Assembly: GCA_937876775.1 (NCBI GenBank)
Contig: CALEFA010000070.1
Location: forward strand, 1 to 64,000
DNA length: 64,000 nucleotides
DNA from: an uncultured Rhodobiaceae bacterium
GTDB lineage: Bacteria > Pseudomonadota > Alphaproteobacteria > RS24
Direction of reading: 5' to 3'
The position numbers and the translations under genes are program-made. This document shows positions 8,671-18,636 of the stretch, one piece after another; the first letter of the stretch is position 1, and each line of letters opens with the position of its first letter. Below the pieces are notes generated by a model, which was given only the letters and a program-made list of their open reading frames with translations, was not told where the DNA came from and did not search any database.

Positions 8671-10275
8671 ATGACAAAATATACCGATCTGGTCGCCCAG
8701 AACGCCAAAACGCTGAATGAAAACGGCAGTGCGTGGGCCGCCCTTAACCCAGAATATGTAACTCGTATGCAATTGCAAAACCGCTTCAAAACTGGTCTCG
8801 ATGTTGCCCGTTATACAGCTGATATTATGCGCAAAGATATGGCTGATTATGATGCCAATAGCGCTGATTACACACAATCTCTCGGCTGCTGGCACGGTTT
8901 CACCGCGCAGCAAATGATGATGGCTGTGAAACGTCATGAAAAAACAACCAGCAAATCATATGTCTATTTGAGTGGCTGGATGGTTGCCGCGCTACGCTCT
9001 GATTTCGGCCCTCTGCCAGATCAGTCGATGCACGAAAAAACCACTGTGCCAAATTTGATTGAAGAAATTTACACATTCCTGAAACAGGCTGATGCGCGTG
9101 AGTTGCGTCACTTGTTCAAAGATCTGGATGAAGCCCGCGCAAGCGGTGGCGACGTTGATGCGGCTTTGGCTAAAATCGACAATTTTGAAACCCATGTTGT
9201 GCCAATCATCGCCGATATTGATGCTGGTTTTGGTAACGAAGAAGCCACTTACTTGCTGGCCAAGAAAATGATCGAAGCCGGTGCTTGCTGCATCCAAATC
9301 GAAAATCAAGTTTCTGACGCCAAGCAATGCGGTCACCAAGATGGTAAAGTGACCGTGCCGCATGAAGACTTTTTGTCAAAAATTAACGCCGTTCGTTATG
9401 CTTTCCTTGAGCTTGGCGTTGAAAATGGTGTGATTGTTGCCCGTACCGATTCACTCGGCGCTGGCCTGACACAAAAAGTGCCTGTGTCACAAACACCTGG
9501 CGATTTGGCTGACCAATATAATGCTTTCTTAAAAGTCGAGCCGGTTGAAAATATTAGCGACATTGGTCATGGCGAAATGACCCTGACTCAAGGTGGCAAG
9601 CTGGTGAAACCAGTGCGTCTGCCAAATGGCCTGTATGCCTTTAAAGATGGTTCAGGTGAAGACCGCGTTGTTCTTGACTGCGTTAATTCTCTGCAAAATG
9701 GTGCCGATTTGTTGTGGATTGAAACCGAGAAGCCAAATGTTGCGCAAATTGCTGGCATGGTGAACCGCGTGCGTGAAACCATTCCAAATGCCAAATTGGT
9801 GTATAACAACTCACCAAGCTTCAACTGGACACTGGCCTTCCGCGAGCAAGTCTATGGTGAATGGGTTGCTGCTGGCAAAGATGTGTCAGCTTATCCAGAT
9901 CCAGCTTCAACCCCACGTGGTTTGATGGATGTGAAATTTGACTCCAGCGAATTGGCCGTCGAAGCTGATAATCTGATCCAAAGCTTCCAAAAAGATGCGG
10001 CACGTGATGCCGGCATTTTCCACCATTTGATCACCCTGCCGACCTATCACGAAACCGCTTTGGGTACAGATATTCTGTCTGAAGGTTATTTCGGTGATCT
10101 GGGCATGTTGGCTTATGTTCGTGACATTCAGCGTCAGGAAATTCGCCGTGATCAAGCCTCTGTGAAACACCAGGATTTAGCTGGTTCGAACATTGGTGAT
10201 GACCACAAAGAATACTTCTCAGGCGACAATGCACTTTTGGCCTCTGGTGAAGACAACACAATGAACCAATTCTAA
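8671..10275 (+). CDS. aceA: Isocitrate lyase (large, Pseudomonas-type)
   Basis: Isocitrate lyase splits isocitrate into succinate and glyoxylate, the first reaction of the glyoxylate shunt, needed for growth on acetate and fatty acids. The active-site cysteine is in KQCGHQDGKVTVPH at residues 218-222, where the E. coli class has KKCGH; this form and the 534-residue length match the subgroup known from Pseudomonas and Acinetobacter. Other landmarks are ADIDAGFGN and YNNSPSFNW. It is divergent from an ScfR-type regulator with repeated motifs between them and ends in a strong terminator. Malate synthase is not in the window. Confidence 0.95.
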   Translation: MTKYTDLVAQNAKTLNENGSAWAALNPEYVTRMQLQNRFKTGLDVARYTADIMRKDMADYDANSADYTQSLGCWHGFTAQQMMMAVKRHEKTTSKSYVYLSGWMVAALRSDFGPLPDQSMHEKTTVPNLIEEIYTFLKQADARELRHLFKDLDEARASGGDVDAALAKIDNFETHVVPIIADIDAGFGNEEATYLLAKKMIEAGACCIQIENQVSDAKQCGHQDGKVTVPHEDFLSKINAVRYAFLELGVENGVIVARTDSLGAGLTQKVPVSQTPGDLADQYNAFLKVEPVENISDIGHGEMTLTQGGKLVKPVRLPNGLYAFKDGSGEDRVVLDCVNSLQNGADLLWIETEKPNVAQIAGMVNRVRETIPNAKLVYNNSPSFNWTLAFREQVYGEWVAAGKDVSAYPDPASTPRGLMDVKFDSSELAVEADNLIQSFQKDAARDAGIFHHLITLPTYHETALGTDILSEGYFGDLGMLAYVRDIQRQEIRRDQASVKHQDLAGSNIGDDHKEYFSGDNALLASGEDNTMNQF

Positions 10276-10292
10276 TCGAATTGCGTTATATT

Positions 10293-10331
10293 AGGGTTCG
10301 CGAAGGATAACCTTTGCGGACCCTTTTTTTT
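10293..10331 (+). terminator. Rho-independent terminator of aceA
   Basis: A 14-bp stem (AGGGTTCGCGAAGG with CCTTTGCGGACCCT, two wobble pairs) closes an ATAA loop and is followed by eight T residues. It sits 18 bases after the aceA stop, so the following RraA-like gene probably relies on read-through or its own promoter. Confidence 0.9.
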
Positions 10332-10354
10332 GGCTGCTGCATAGGAAATCGGCA

Positions 10355-10849
10355 ATGAGTGACACAGGCTTTTACGCAACCACAGATTTATCAGATAAAT
10401 ATGATGGCAAATTACGCCATTTGGCGCCCAACTATCATGATTATGGTGGCCGGGTACGGTTTCATGGGCCGGTGAAGACGTTGCTGACGCAGGATGACAA
10501 CACCAAAGTACGGGCCGCAGTGGAGCAAGCGGGTGAAGGTCGCGTTTTGGTCGTCGATGGCGGCGGCTCCATGCAATGCGCTCTATTTGGCGGCAATCTC
10601 GCGCAATTGGCAGCGCAAAATGGTTGGGCTGGCATTGTCATTCACGGTTGTGTGCGTGACCGCGCCGAACTAGCGGCTGAGGCTGTTGGCATTAAGGCCT
10701 TAGCCAGCCACCCGAAGAAGAGCCAAAAGAATGATGGCGGCACATATGATGTGACGCTTACCTTTGGTGGCGTGACCATTGCGCCTGGCGATTGGCTCTA
10801 TGCCGACGAGGATGGTGTACTGATTGCCGACCAAACTCTATCGCTGTAG
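10355..10849 (+). CDS. RraA-like family protein
   Basis: This 164-residue protein matches the RraA / 4-hydroxy-4-methyl-2-oxoglutarate aldolase fold. The conserved motif VIHGCVRDRAEL near residues 98-109 and the metal-associated GDWLYADEDGV near residue 147 are present. Family members are either class II pyruvate aldolases (also oxaloacetate decarboxylases) or the regulator that inhibits RNase E in E. coli; sequence alone does not separate these. A Shine-Dalgarno TAGGAA lies 8 bases ahead of the ATG. It sits behind the aceA terminator and converges with the next gene, with only six bases between their stops. Confidence 0.85.
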   Translation: MSDTGFYATTDLSDKYDGKLRHLAPNYHDYGGRVRFHGPVKTLLTQDDNTKVRAAVEQAGEGRVLVVDGGGSMQCALFGGNLAQLAAQNGWAGIVIHGCVRDRAELAAEAVGIKALASHPKKSQKNDGGTYDVTLTFGGVTIAPGDWLYADEDGVLIADQTLSL

Positions 10850-10855
10850 TACCCA

Positions 10856-11794
10856 TTAAAAGCTGCTGGCTGACGCCAATTGCCCCATGCGCCCCGCAAT
10901 GGTGTGAAACTCAGCAATCATTTCTTCGATAATTTCAGCTACTGGCTTAACCCCATTAATCAATCCAGCGGTTTGTCCGGCGAGACCGACCGAGGCTTCC
11001 ATATCGCCACCAAAATAAAGGTCGAGAATATTGCCAAATGTATCGGCAGGCATCAGACCTTCGTCATAAATTTTATGGGTGCGCTCGGTTTTTAGAGCGC
11101 GAATGCATGGCGAGGCTTTCTTATTCAACATATAGGTGCCCGTGGTTGGGGCGTCGACAATGGCGTTCTTGTAATTATTGTGCACTGGGCTTTCGGCCGA
11201 TGAAACAAACCGTGTGCCCATTTGAACAGCTTCGGCACCGAGCGCAAAAGCAGCCGCCATGCCGCGTCCATCGCAAATACCGCCGGCGGCAACCAAAGGC
11301 ACATCAACGGCGGCGCGAATGGCTTGCAACAGCACCAAAGTTGAGACTTCTTCAGGGTTTTTGAAGCCGCCGCCTTCGGCGCCTTCGACCACCAATCCAT
11401 CGACACCGGCTTCGACACAGCGAATCGCCGCTTCAACCGTTGGTACGGCGTGATAGACAATAATTCCAGCTTCTTGCAGCGGGCCGACAAATTTACTTGG
11501 GCTACCGGCTGAGGTGGTGACAAATTTGACGCCGCTATCGCAGATATATTTCAGCATGGCGTCGTCTTTGAGGAATAAAATGGGCAGATTCACGCCAAAC
11601 GGGGCGTCGGTCAGCTCGAACATTTTCTCAATTTCCGCCTTGCAATTATCAGTTTCGCCGGATGATGTTTCAATAATGCCAAGGCCGCCAGCCTTGCACA
11701 CGGCTGAGGCCAATTGTGAGCGGGCAATCCATCCCATGGGGGCTTGAATAATTGGATATTTGGCGCCCGTTTGGTCTAAAAATCTGTTGTTCAT
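10856..11794 (-). CDS. Nitronate monooxygenase / FabK-like flavoprotein
   Basis: This is a 312-residue TIM-barrel FMN protein of the 2-nitropropane dioxygenase family. The start PIIQAPMGWIARSQLASAV, the GVDGLVVEGAEGGGF loop, VPLVAAGGICDGRGMAAAFALGAEAVQMGTRF (phosphate-binding end of the barrel) and the C-terminal GQTAGLINGVKPVAEII all fit. Members oxidise alkyl nitronates or act as enoyl-ACP reductase (FabK) or related flavin enzymes; physiological substrate unknown here. A clear Shine-Dalgarno (AGGGAG) precedes the ATG. It is a single gene flanked by convergent rraA and by the HupE-like gene on the same strand. Confidence 0.86.
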   Translation of the reverse strand: MNNRFLDQTGAKYPIIQAPMGWIARSQLASAVCKAGGLGIIETSSGETDNCKAEIEKMFELTDAPFGVNLPILFLKDDAMLKYICDSGVKFVTTSAGSPSKFVGPLQEAGIIVYHAVPTVEAAIRCVEAGVDGLVVEGAEGGGFKNPEEVSTLVLLQAIRAAVDVPLVAAGGICDGRGMAAAFALGAEAVQMGTRFVSSAESPVHNNYKNAIVDAPTTGTYMLNKKASPCIRALKTERTHKIYDEGLMPADTFGNILDLYFGGDMEASVGLAGQTAGLINGVKPVAEIIEEMIAEFHTIAGRMGQLASASSF

Positions 11795-11841
11795 TTTTGT
11801 CTCCCTAAATGATTGGCAAGAGGGTAATCATTTTTGACTAA

Positions 11842-13056
11842 TTAAAAAAGGGTGCGCTGCACAAAAAGAAATATTCCGAAACAAGCCAGTCCGCTGGCTG
11901 TGGCATCAGCCCATGTTAATTTGCCTTGCTGCAACCGCGGCCCTAGATAGCGCATCGCCAGCAAGACAGGTATAATGAATAATATTTGTCCCGCTTCCAC
12001 GCCAAGATTAAAGCCAATGAGCCCGCCAATCACTTGTTCTTGTGGTAGGCCAATGTCAGTCAGTAGGCCGGCAAAACCAAAACCATGAAACAGGCCAAAG
12101 CCAAAGGTCATAATCGGGGCCACTTGGCTGGCGTCAGCCGAGGAGCGAATGCGTAAACCATAACACAGGCAAAACAGCATCAAACCGGCCCATCCGGTTA
12201 GCGTAATTTCGCCGCCGCGTATGACGGAGACGCCTGATAGGACAAATAAGACAAGCACACTAATCATGGCGACTTTGGCCATGGCGTTCTGCCGCGCCAA
12301 AATATATTCACTGGCGACCAAGGCAATCGAGCCGCCAATCATTGCTTCAACAAAAACCGAATTTGGGGCGATGAAGCCAAGCACCGCTAGACCGAGGGTT
12401 AAACTATGACCGACCGTGAAGCCGGTGATAAGAATGAACAATTGTCGCCGGTTTTGTGCCAGCAACACTAAGCATAAAACAAAGGCCAAATGATCAACGC
12501 CGGTCAAAATATGTTGCAGGCCGAGTTTGAAATAATTGCCCAGCGTGTCGCCTAAATCGCTTTGGCTGACCAATTGACCCTGATCATTGCGGGTAATGTG
12601 GTGCTGGCGTTGGGTGGCAGTGAATAAAAACTCTTGGCTGGTTTCAAGGCTTTGCGTGGCCAGCCGCATGCGCGCAAAATGCACGTGACTGCGCGCCAGA
12701 TTAAAAAACGCATGATTGCGCAATCTGAGAGTCGCAGCGCCGTCAAAACATTCATAGCTGGCGACCATTTTAATATAGTCGCCATGTGCTGGCGCGCGTT
12801 GATAGGGGCGGCTCAAAAGGCAATTTTTGCCCAATTGCTGTAGCTCTATGAATTGCGTCAAATGTGTTGCCAGTGCCTCATCAATGGAGGTGGCGGTAGC
12901 GACGTCGGGTAATAATGTGGCATCGCGCAAGGGCACGGTGAAACTCACCGAAATGCTATTGTCCTGCCACAGCCAGTCAGAAAAACTCAAACTTTTATTA
13001 TGCGCCAGCGATGGCGTCATCATTAAAACCAGCCAAATCAGCGCCTGTCGGATCAT
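11842..13056 (-). CDS. HupE/UreJ-like membrane protein with periplasmic domain
   Basis: The protein has 404 residues: a signal peptide (ALIWLVLMMTPSLAHN), a periplasmic beta-rich domain of about 150 residues with a Cys pair, and a C-terminal membrane part of about seven helices with the family motifs HILTGVDHLAF, GFTVGHSLTL and FGLFHGFGFAGLL. These His/Asp motifs are those of the HupE_UreJ_2 family. HupE/UreJ proteins carry nickel or cobalt, but no hydrogenase, urease or cobalamin gene is nearby, so metal and role are open. Its ATG overlaps the stop of the upstream PPIase gene by four bases, showing coupled translation. Confidence 0.85.
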   Translation of the reverse strand: MIRQALIWLVLMMTPSLAHNKSLSFSDWLWQDNSISVSFTVPLRDATLLPDVATATSIDEALATHLTQFIELQQLGKNCLLSRPYQRAPAHGDYIKMVASYECFDGAATLRLRNHAFFNLARSHVHFARMRLATQSLETSQEFLFTATQRQHHITRNDQGQLVSQSDLGDTLGNYFKLGLQHILTGVDHLAFVLCLVLLAQNRRQLFILITGFTVGHSLTLGLAVLGFIAPNSVFVEAMIGGSIALVASEYILARQNAMAKVAMISVLVLFVLSGVSVIRGGEITLTGWAGLMLFCLCYGLRIRSSADASQVAPIMTFGFGLFHGFGFAGLLTDIGLPQEQVIGGLIGFNLGVEAGQILFIIPVLLAMRYLGPRLQQGKLTWADATASGLACFGIFLFVQRTLF

Positions 13057-13955
13057 TGCGGTGCGTCTGCCGCAAGGTCAATATCGGCGCGCGCACGTAA
13101 CCAGTTAATATAATCGCGCAAGGCTTGGTCATCGCGGCTGCGCGACAGCGCCTCCATTAGTTGCGGGCGCATGGTCTCGAAAGCAGGCGTCTGGCTTGGT
13201 TGATTGGCAATGACTTGCAAAAATTGCCAGCCCTGATCGGTAACCAAAGCATCAGTGATGCTGCCTTGCGGTAAAACTGCGACGGCTTCGGTTAAATCGG
13301 GGCCGAGATAATCTATCATTTTAGCGCGCGGCAAAAGAACTTGCGGCAATTGCGGCAATAAACGGTCGCCCAATTGGTCTGCGACTTGGGCAAAAGGCGT
13401 ACCAGAGCGTAACGCTTGGCGCACGGCTTCGAGACGTCGCGCATCATCGCTCTCGGCCTCACTTCCACCATTAGCTGATCGGCGAATGAAAATGCGGTTG
13501 ATATGCAAGCGCGCGGCGGGGCTAAAGCGGATTTTGTTTTCTTGGTAATAGGTGCGTAAATCATCCTCGCTGATGGGCTGATTGTTATTTTGTGCCAGAA
13601 CAAATTGAATTACCGCACTGGCCACCGCTTTGCGCACGGCGGCGTCGCCTTCCAACAGACCAATTTCAAGCCCGCGTTGAACCAATAATTCTTCTTCAAT
13701 CAGCCGATCGAGCGCCATTTTTTTATCGGCGGCTGTGGGGGCTTTGTTTTTGTCGGCCAATAACGCTTGATAGGCGCTGGCGAAGGCCGTGCGGTCAATG
13801 TGCTGATGATTGATACGGGCAACCGCTCCATCACTGTTTAGGTCAGCGTCAGAACGCGGTACGGCGGCGAGGGCGGCGATTAAAAGGCCAACCAAAGCAC
13901 CAGCAAGCAAGGCACGATTGGCCCATGTTTCGCTGTGGTCTATTTGTTCAGACAT
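13053..13955 (-). CDS. Membrane-anchored parvulin-type peptidyl-prolyl isomerase
   Basis: This 300-residue protein has one N-terminal transmembrane helix (residues about 14-32) and a periplasmic part resembling PrsA/SurA/PpiD foldases. A SurA-N-like segment (FASAYQALLADK ... ALDRLIEEELLVQRGLEIGLL) is followed by a parvulin-like PPIase domain from about residue 140 (YYQENKIRFSPAARLHINRIFI to TDQGWQFLQVIANQP). Such proteins help fold secreted or membrane proteins. The tight overlap with the HupE-like gene suggests that this isomerase matures that transporter or its cargo. Shine-Dalgarno GGGAG lies 7 bases before the ATG. Confidence 0.82.
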   Translation of the reverse strand: MSEQIDHSETWANRALLAGALVGLLIAALAAVPRSDADLNSDGAVARINHQHIDRTAFASAYQALLADKNKAPTAADKKMALDRLIEEELLVQRGLEIGLLEGDAAVRKAVASAVIQFVLAQNNNQPISEDDLRTYYQENKIRFSPAARLHINRIFIRRSANGGSEAESDDARRLEAVRQALRSGTPFAQVADQLGDRLLPQLPQVLLPRAKMIDYLGPDLTEAVAVLPQGSITDALVTDQGWQFLQVIANQPSQTPAFETMRPQLMEALSRSRDDQALRDYINWLRARADIDLAADAPQ

Positions 13956-14093
13956 TTTACTCTCCCAATCGGCGCTAATTTAGCAATTGGGTTTTGAAGT
14001 GCAAGCATAACTACTGTTCAATATACCAGCCGTTGGCTAAACTCAGGGCTTGGCGATAGATTCGTCGGCTGTCACATATGCGGAGATAAATAT

Positions 14094-15374
14094 ATGCGCC
14101 AAATAGTTGATCATGCTTTGTGTCCTGCCAGCCAAAATGGGTTTTCTCAGTTTGTGCAAAAGCTGACGCCACGCATTGAGGCCTATCGTCAAAATCCGTT
14201 GCCCCATTTTCTCCTGCCGCAAAAAACCGATGATTTGGCATCAATGCAAGATTTGGCGGCCAGCCTAGCTGAAGGTGCATCGCGGCTGATTATCTTGGGC
14301 ACTGGCGGATCCAGCCTTGGGGCGCAAGTCTTGGCGCAAATTAACGGATATTTGACCCCAGCTGATGCGCCATTGCGGCCGCAAATAATCTTTGTCGATA
14401 ATTTAGACGCTGACAGTTTCACCGCTATTTTAGCACAAGACCTCTCGGCGACACGGTTCCTCGTGGTCTCGAAATCAGGCAATACGTCGGAAACATTAAT
14501 GCAATTAGGCGGCGTCATGCTGGCCCTCAACGCCGCCGAGCTGCCGCTGCGCGATCATATTGCGGCAATCGTTGGCGAGGGTGACAATGCGCTATCGACT
14601 TTGGCGCAACGACATGGCCTGCGTTGCTTGCCGCATGAGCAAGCGATTGGTGGGCGGTTTAGCGTCTTGACCAATGTCGGGCTGCTGCCAGCTATTTGGG
14701 CCGGTTGCGATATCGCTGCCATTCGAGCTGGCGCGCAAGCGGTGCTTGATGGCTTTTATACCAATGCGCCGGCCGACAATCAGCCCCTGCTTGGCGCAGC
14801 TATGCATTTGGCGCATATGCAAGCTGGTAGAATGATAGCGGTGATGATGCCCTATGCCGACCGATTACAGAGATTGTCTTTCTGGTATCGGCAGTTATGG
14901 GCCGAAAGTTTGGGCAAAAATGGCCTCGGTTCGCTGCCAAGCAATGCGCTGGGGCCGGTAGACCAGCATAGTCAAATGCAGCTTTATCTCGGCGGCCCTG
15001 ATGATAAATTCTACACGCTGATCACACAGCCCACGCGTGACCAGGGCACTGGCGTGCCAGATGAATTTGCCAGCTTACCAGCGACCGCCAATCTGACCGG
15101 TCGCACCATGGGGGATTTGGTGTCGGCTGAAGCGATGGCGAGCTATGACACATTGGCTGCCGCCGGACGTCCGGTGCGTTTGTTCGAGCTATCGGCGATA
15201 AATGAACTGGAGCTTGGTGGCTTATTGATGCACTATATGTTGGAAACCATTTTAGCAGCTGACGGCATGGCGATTGACGCTTTCGACCAGCCGGAAGTCG
15301 AGGCCGGCAAAGTGCGGGCCAGAGATTATATGCAAGCTATGAATGATGCAGGCAAAGCTAAGACAGCCAAATGA
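14094..15374 (+). CDS. pgi: Glucose-6-phosphate isomerase (short form)
   Basis: The enzyme interconverts glucose-6-phosphate and fructose-6-phosphate in the cytoplasm. SIS-domain landmarks are present: [12 protein letters not shown] near residue 68, [14 protein letters not shown] (phosphate binding) near residue 126, the catalytic-region [14 protein letters not shown] near residue 185, and the [15 protein letters not shown] segment near residue 287. At 426 residues it is far shorter than the 540-residue enteric enzyme but close to compact bacterial forms. A CGGAGA Shine-Dalgarno precedes the ATG. Its stop overlaps the mutL start by four bases, an odd metabolic/repair pairing that suggests co-transcription. 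Confidence 0.92.
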   Translation: MRQIVDHALCPASQNGFSQFVQKLTPRIEAYRQNPLPHFLLPQKTDDLASMQDLAASLAEGASRLIILGTGGSSLGAQVLAQINGYLTPADAPLRPQIIFVDNLDADSFTAILAQDLSATRFLVVSKSGNTSETLMQLGGVMLALNAAELPLRDHIAAIVGEGDNALSTLAQRHGLRCLPHEQAIGGRFSVLTNVGLLPAIWAGCDIAAIRAGAQAVLDGFYTNAPADNQPLLGAAMHLAHMQAGRMIAVMMPYADRLQRLSFWYRQLWAESLGKNGLGSLPSNALGPVDQHSQMQLYLGGPDDKFYTLITQPTRDQGTGVPDEFASLPATANLTGRTMGDLVSAEAMASYDTLAAAGRPVRLFELSAINELELGGLLMHYMLETILAADGMAIDAFDQPEVEAGKVRARDYMQAMNDAGKAKTAK

Positions 15375-17212
15375 CCAGAATACATCGCTTATCTGAAGAA
15401 ACCATCAATCGCATTGCTGCCGGCGAAGTGGTTGAGCGGCCAGCCAGTGCGGTGAAAGAATTGGTCGAGAACGCCATTGATGCGGGCGCCACACAAATTG
15501 ATATAAGTTTGGGTGAGGGTGGTAAGGCACTGATTCTAATAGAAGATAATGGTTGCGGCATTAGCGCAGAAGAGCTCACACTAGCGATTGAACGCCATGC
15601 CACCTCAAAATTGCCGGACGGCGATGAGGGCGATCGGTTGTTTCGCATCACCAGTCTGGGGTTTCGTGGAGAAGCCTTACCGAGCATTGGTGCGGTTGCA
15701 CGTTTGAGCATCACCAGCCGCCCTGAGGGGGCACAAAGCGCCCAAAAGATTCGTGTCGAAGGCGGGAAAAATCTGGGCTTGTCACCAGCCGCTGGCGGAC
15801 AGGGCACAAGGGTTGAAGTACGCGACTTATTCTATGCGACGCCAGCGCGGCTCAAGTTTTTGAAATCAGATCGCGCCGAAACAACGGCGGTGAATGACAT
15901 CGTCAAACGCTTGGCCATGGCGCACCCGGAAATCGCTTTTAGCCTGACCAGTGATGGACGCCGAAATTTTACCTACCCTAAGGAGACCGGCGACACGGCC
16001 CAACTCGACCGCCTGACGGCCATTATGGGCAGTGAGTTTGGCGACAATGCAGTGCCCGTGATGGTCGAGCGCGAGGGCGCGCGGCTTTACGGTTTTGCCG
16101 GATTGCCGACCTATAATCACGCCACAGCGCAAAAGCAATATCTCGTGGTCAATGGCCGTCCAGTACGCGACCGCTTGCTCAATGGGGCGGTGCGTGGAGC
16201 CTATCAAGATTTTTTGGCTGGCAATCGTCATCCGGCCTTGGCTTTATTTCTCGACATTGATCCCGCGCAGCTTGATGTCAACGTGCACCCGGCCAAAACC
16301 GAAGTCCGGTTTCGTGATGCCGGCCTCGTGCGCTCAATGATTGTCGGGGCTTTGCGCGCCGCCCTTGGCAATGCCGGCCATCGCGCTGCCACAACAGTTG
16401 CCGACCAGACGCTGGCTGCCTTTCGTCCGGGAAATGGCGCTTATGTGAGCCCAACGCTGTATCAAGCGGCGGCCCAATATCAAGCGCCAATCGATCCACA
16501 AACGCCGCAAACAGCCGATCAACAAGCCCGCACCCTTGCCTTGGCTGAAGCGGCGGCCGAGTGGCTCAGCGCGCCCAATAGTTTTGGTGGCAACATGGGC
16601 GCCACGCCTGATGCCAGCTTGCCGCTTGGGTTGGCGCGCGCGCAATTGCACGAGACCTATATTTTGTCGCAGACCCATGATGGTTTTGTGATCGTCGATC
16701 AGCACGCTGCCCATGAGCGTTTGGTTTATGAGCGGATGAAAAAACAAATTGCCGAACAGGGCATCCGGCGACAAATTTTATTGGTGCCGGATATTGTCGA
16801 ATTACAAACCGATGACGGCGAGACGATTTTGGCGCGGGCCAATGAGCTGGCAGATTTGGGCTTTGTTGTTGAACGCTTTGGCCCCGGCGCCAATGGCCGC
16901 ATTGCGATTATGGTGCGCGAAGTCCCCGCTATGATGAAAGACGGCGATAGCGCCGCTATGCTGCGCGATATGGCCGAAGAAATGCAGCATTTGGGTCAAG
17001 GTCTGGCCTTGAAAGAAAAACTGGAAGAAATCTGCGGCACTTTGGCCTGCCACACTTCGGTGCGCGCTGGTCGCCGATTGAGCGTTGAAGAAATGAATGC
17101 GCTCTTGCGCGATATGGAAGCCACGCCGCATGCCGGTCAGTGCAATCATGGCCGGCCGACTTATGTTGAGCTTAAGTTGAACGATATCGAACGCCTGTTT
17201 GGGCGCCGCTAG
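15371..17212 (+). CDS. mutL: DNA mismatch repair protein MutL with endonuclease motif
   Basis: MutL couples mismatch recognition by MutS to strand incision. The N-terminal GHKL ATPase shows [22 protein letters not shown]-type motif I, DNGCGI and [11 protein letters not shown]. The C-terminal domain carries [12 protein letters not shown] at about residue 443, which fits the DQHA(X)2E(X)4E metal site of MutL proteins that nick DNA themselves, together with ACHTSVRAG and QCNHGRPT. This is the state expected in bacteria lacking MutH, and fits the CcrM-type methylation seen later in the window. Length 613 residues. It starts inside the pgi stop and is followed by a hairpin terminator. Confidence 0.95.
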   Translation: MTRIHRLSEETINRIAAGEVVERPASAVKELVENAIDAGATQIDISLGEGGKALILIEDNGCGISAEELTLAIERHATSKLPDGDEGDRLFRITSLGFRGEALPSIGAVARLSITSRPEGAQSAQKIRVEGGKNLGLSPAAGGQGTRVEVRDLFYATPARLKFLKSDRAETTAVNDIVKRLAMAHPEIAFSLTSDGRRNFTYPKETGDTAQLDRLTAIMGSEFGDNAVPVMVEREGARLYGFAGLPTYNHATAQKQYLVVNGRPVRDRLLNGAVRGAYQDFLAGNRHPALALFLDIDPAQLDVNVHPAKTEVRFRDAGLVRSMIVGALRAALGNAGHRAATTVADQTLAAFRPGNGAYVSPTLYQAAAQYQAPIDPQTPQTADQQARTLALAEAAAEWLSAPNSFGGNMGATPDASLPLGLARAQLHETYILSQTHDGFVIVDQHAAHERLVYERMKKQIAEQGIRRQILLVPDIVELQTDDGETILARANELADLGFVVERFGPGANGRIAIMVREVPAMMKDGDSAAMLRDMAEEMQHLGQGLALKEKLEEICGTLACHTSVRAGRRLSVEEMNALLRDMEATPHAGQCNHGRPTYVELKLNDIERLFGRR

Positions 17213-17244
17213 GGCAAGATAAAGGCTCAAACTCAATCGGACAT

Positions 17245-17277
17245 AAAAAAGGGCACCGGCGCTGGCCGATGCCCTTT
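17245..17277. terminator. Bidirectional terminator between mutL and the acyl-CoA dehydrogenase
   Basis: A 13-position stem (AAAGGGCACCGGC with GCCGATGCCCTTT, one mismatch) with a GCTG loop lies between two convergent genes. On the minus strand it is followed by six T residues (plus-strand A run 17245-17250), giving a strong terminator for the dehydrogenase gene; on the plus strand the T tract is short (TTTCTATTTA), so it is weaker for mutL. Confidence 0.8.
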
Positions 17278-17296
17278 CTATTTAATTGCGCCTAAC

Positions 17297-18559
17297 TTAG
17301 CTACGCGGCACGTCGAGGGTTTTCATCTCACCCGCGCCAGCCTGCGTTAAGTCAGCATATTTTTTGAACTCAAGACGCGCGATGGTGCGGTTGTGCACTT
17401 CATCTGGGCCGTCAGCCAAACGCAGGGTACGAATACCTGCATACATTTTAGCTAGACCGAAGTCTGACGTCACACCGCCGCCGCCATGGGCTTGGATGGC
17501 ATCGTCAATGATTTGCAGAGCAATACGTGGGCCAGCCACTTTGATTTGCGCAATCTCGCTTTTGGCAAATTTATTGCCCACTGTGTCCATCATATAAGCG
17601 GCTTTCAGTGTCAGCAGACGGCTCATTTCAATGTTGGTGCGGGCTTCAGCAACGCGTTGCTCCCATACGCTATGGTCGGCAATGCGCTTACCAAAAGCTG
17701 TACGGGTAAGAAGGCGTTCGCACATTTTTTCCAAAGCACGCTCAGCGACACCAATAGTGCGCATGCAGTGGTGAATGCGGCCAGGGCCAAGCCGGCCTTG
17801 AGCGATTTCGAAGCCACGGCCCTCGCCGAGAAGCAAGTTCTCTGCTGGCACGCGAACATCTTTCAGCACCACTTCGGCGTGACCGTGCGGCGCATCGTCA
17901 TAACCAAATACTGGCAGCATGCGAACAATTTCAATGCCCGGTGCGTCGAGCGGCACGAGAATTTGAGATTGTTGTTGGTGCAAAGGTGCGTCTGGGTTTG
18001 TTTTGCCCATAACAATGGCAATCTTACAACGTGGATCGCCAACGCCTGAAGACCACCATTTACGGCCATTGATGACATAGTCATCACCATCGCGCACGAT
18101 GCTGGTCTCAATGTTGGTTGCGTCGGAAGAAGCAACAGCCGGCTCGGTCATCAAAAAGGCAGAACGGATTTCGCCAGCAAGCAACGGCTCCATATATTCT
18201 TTTTTGTGACGCTCATTACCATAGCGTTCCAGAACTTCCATATTGCCGGTGTCGGGTGCTGAGCAGTTGAAAACTTCAGAGGCAAAACCAACGCGCCCCA
18301 TCACTTCGCACAGGGTTGCATATTCGACATTTGAAAGGCCGCCACCGCGCTCGCTTTCAGGCAAGAAAAGATTCCATAAACCCTCTTCGCGGGCTTTAAT
18401 TTTCAACTCTTCCAAAATAGCTGGAACTTGCCACCGATTGGCGCCGAAATCTTCCATTTGCTTGGCATAGGTTGCCTCGTTTGGATAAATATATTTATCC
18501 ATAAAGCTCTCAAGGCGAGCCAGAAGCTCTTTGGTCTTATCATTATGTTCGAAAATCAT
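17297..18559 (-). CDS. ACAD10/ACAD11-like acyl-CoA dehydrogenase
   Basis: This is a 420-residue FAD-dependent acyl-CoA dehydrogenase family protein. The order is the normal helical N-terminal domain, the middle beta domain ([28 protein letters not shown]) and the C-terminal helical domain with RTAFGKRI and [12 protein letters not shown]. The sequence style (ASSDATN, GGGGV) matches the group related to human ACAD10/ACAD11 and to LvaC-type enzymes rather than straight short-chain dehydrogenases. An aminoglycoside-phosphotransferase-like gene of the partner type lies about 3 kb upstream on the same strand (21358-22434). A GGGAGA Shine-Dalgarno precedes the ATG. Confidence 0.9.
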   Translation of the reverse strand: MIFEHNDKTKELLARLESFMDKYIYPNEATYAKQMEDFGANRWQVPAILEELKIKAREEGLWNLFLPESERGGGLSNVEYATLCEVMGRVGFASEVFNCSAPDTGNMEVLERYGNERHKKEYMEPLLAGEIRSAFLMTEPAVASSDATNIETSIVRDGDDYVINGRKWWSSGVGDPRCKIAIVMGKTNPDAPLHQQQSQILVPLDAPGIEIVRMLPVFGYDDAPHGHAEVVLKDVRVPAENLLLGEGRGFEIAQGRLGPGRIHHCMRTIGVAERALEKMCERLLTRTAFGKRIADHSVWEQRVAEARTNIEMSRLLTLKAAYMMDTVGNKFAKSEIAQIKVAGPRIALQIIDDAIQAHGGGGVTSDFGLAKMYAGIRTLRLADGPDEVHNRTIARLEFKKYADLTQAGAGEMKTLDVPRS

Positions 18560-18636
18560 GTGTTTCTCCCAACTTACATTCTTCCATAAATTCGAAGGCT
18601 ATTAAGCACCAACTAATCAGCCTTGGCTAGTATGAA

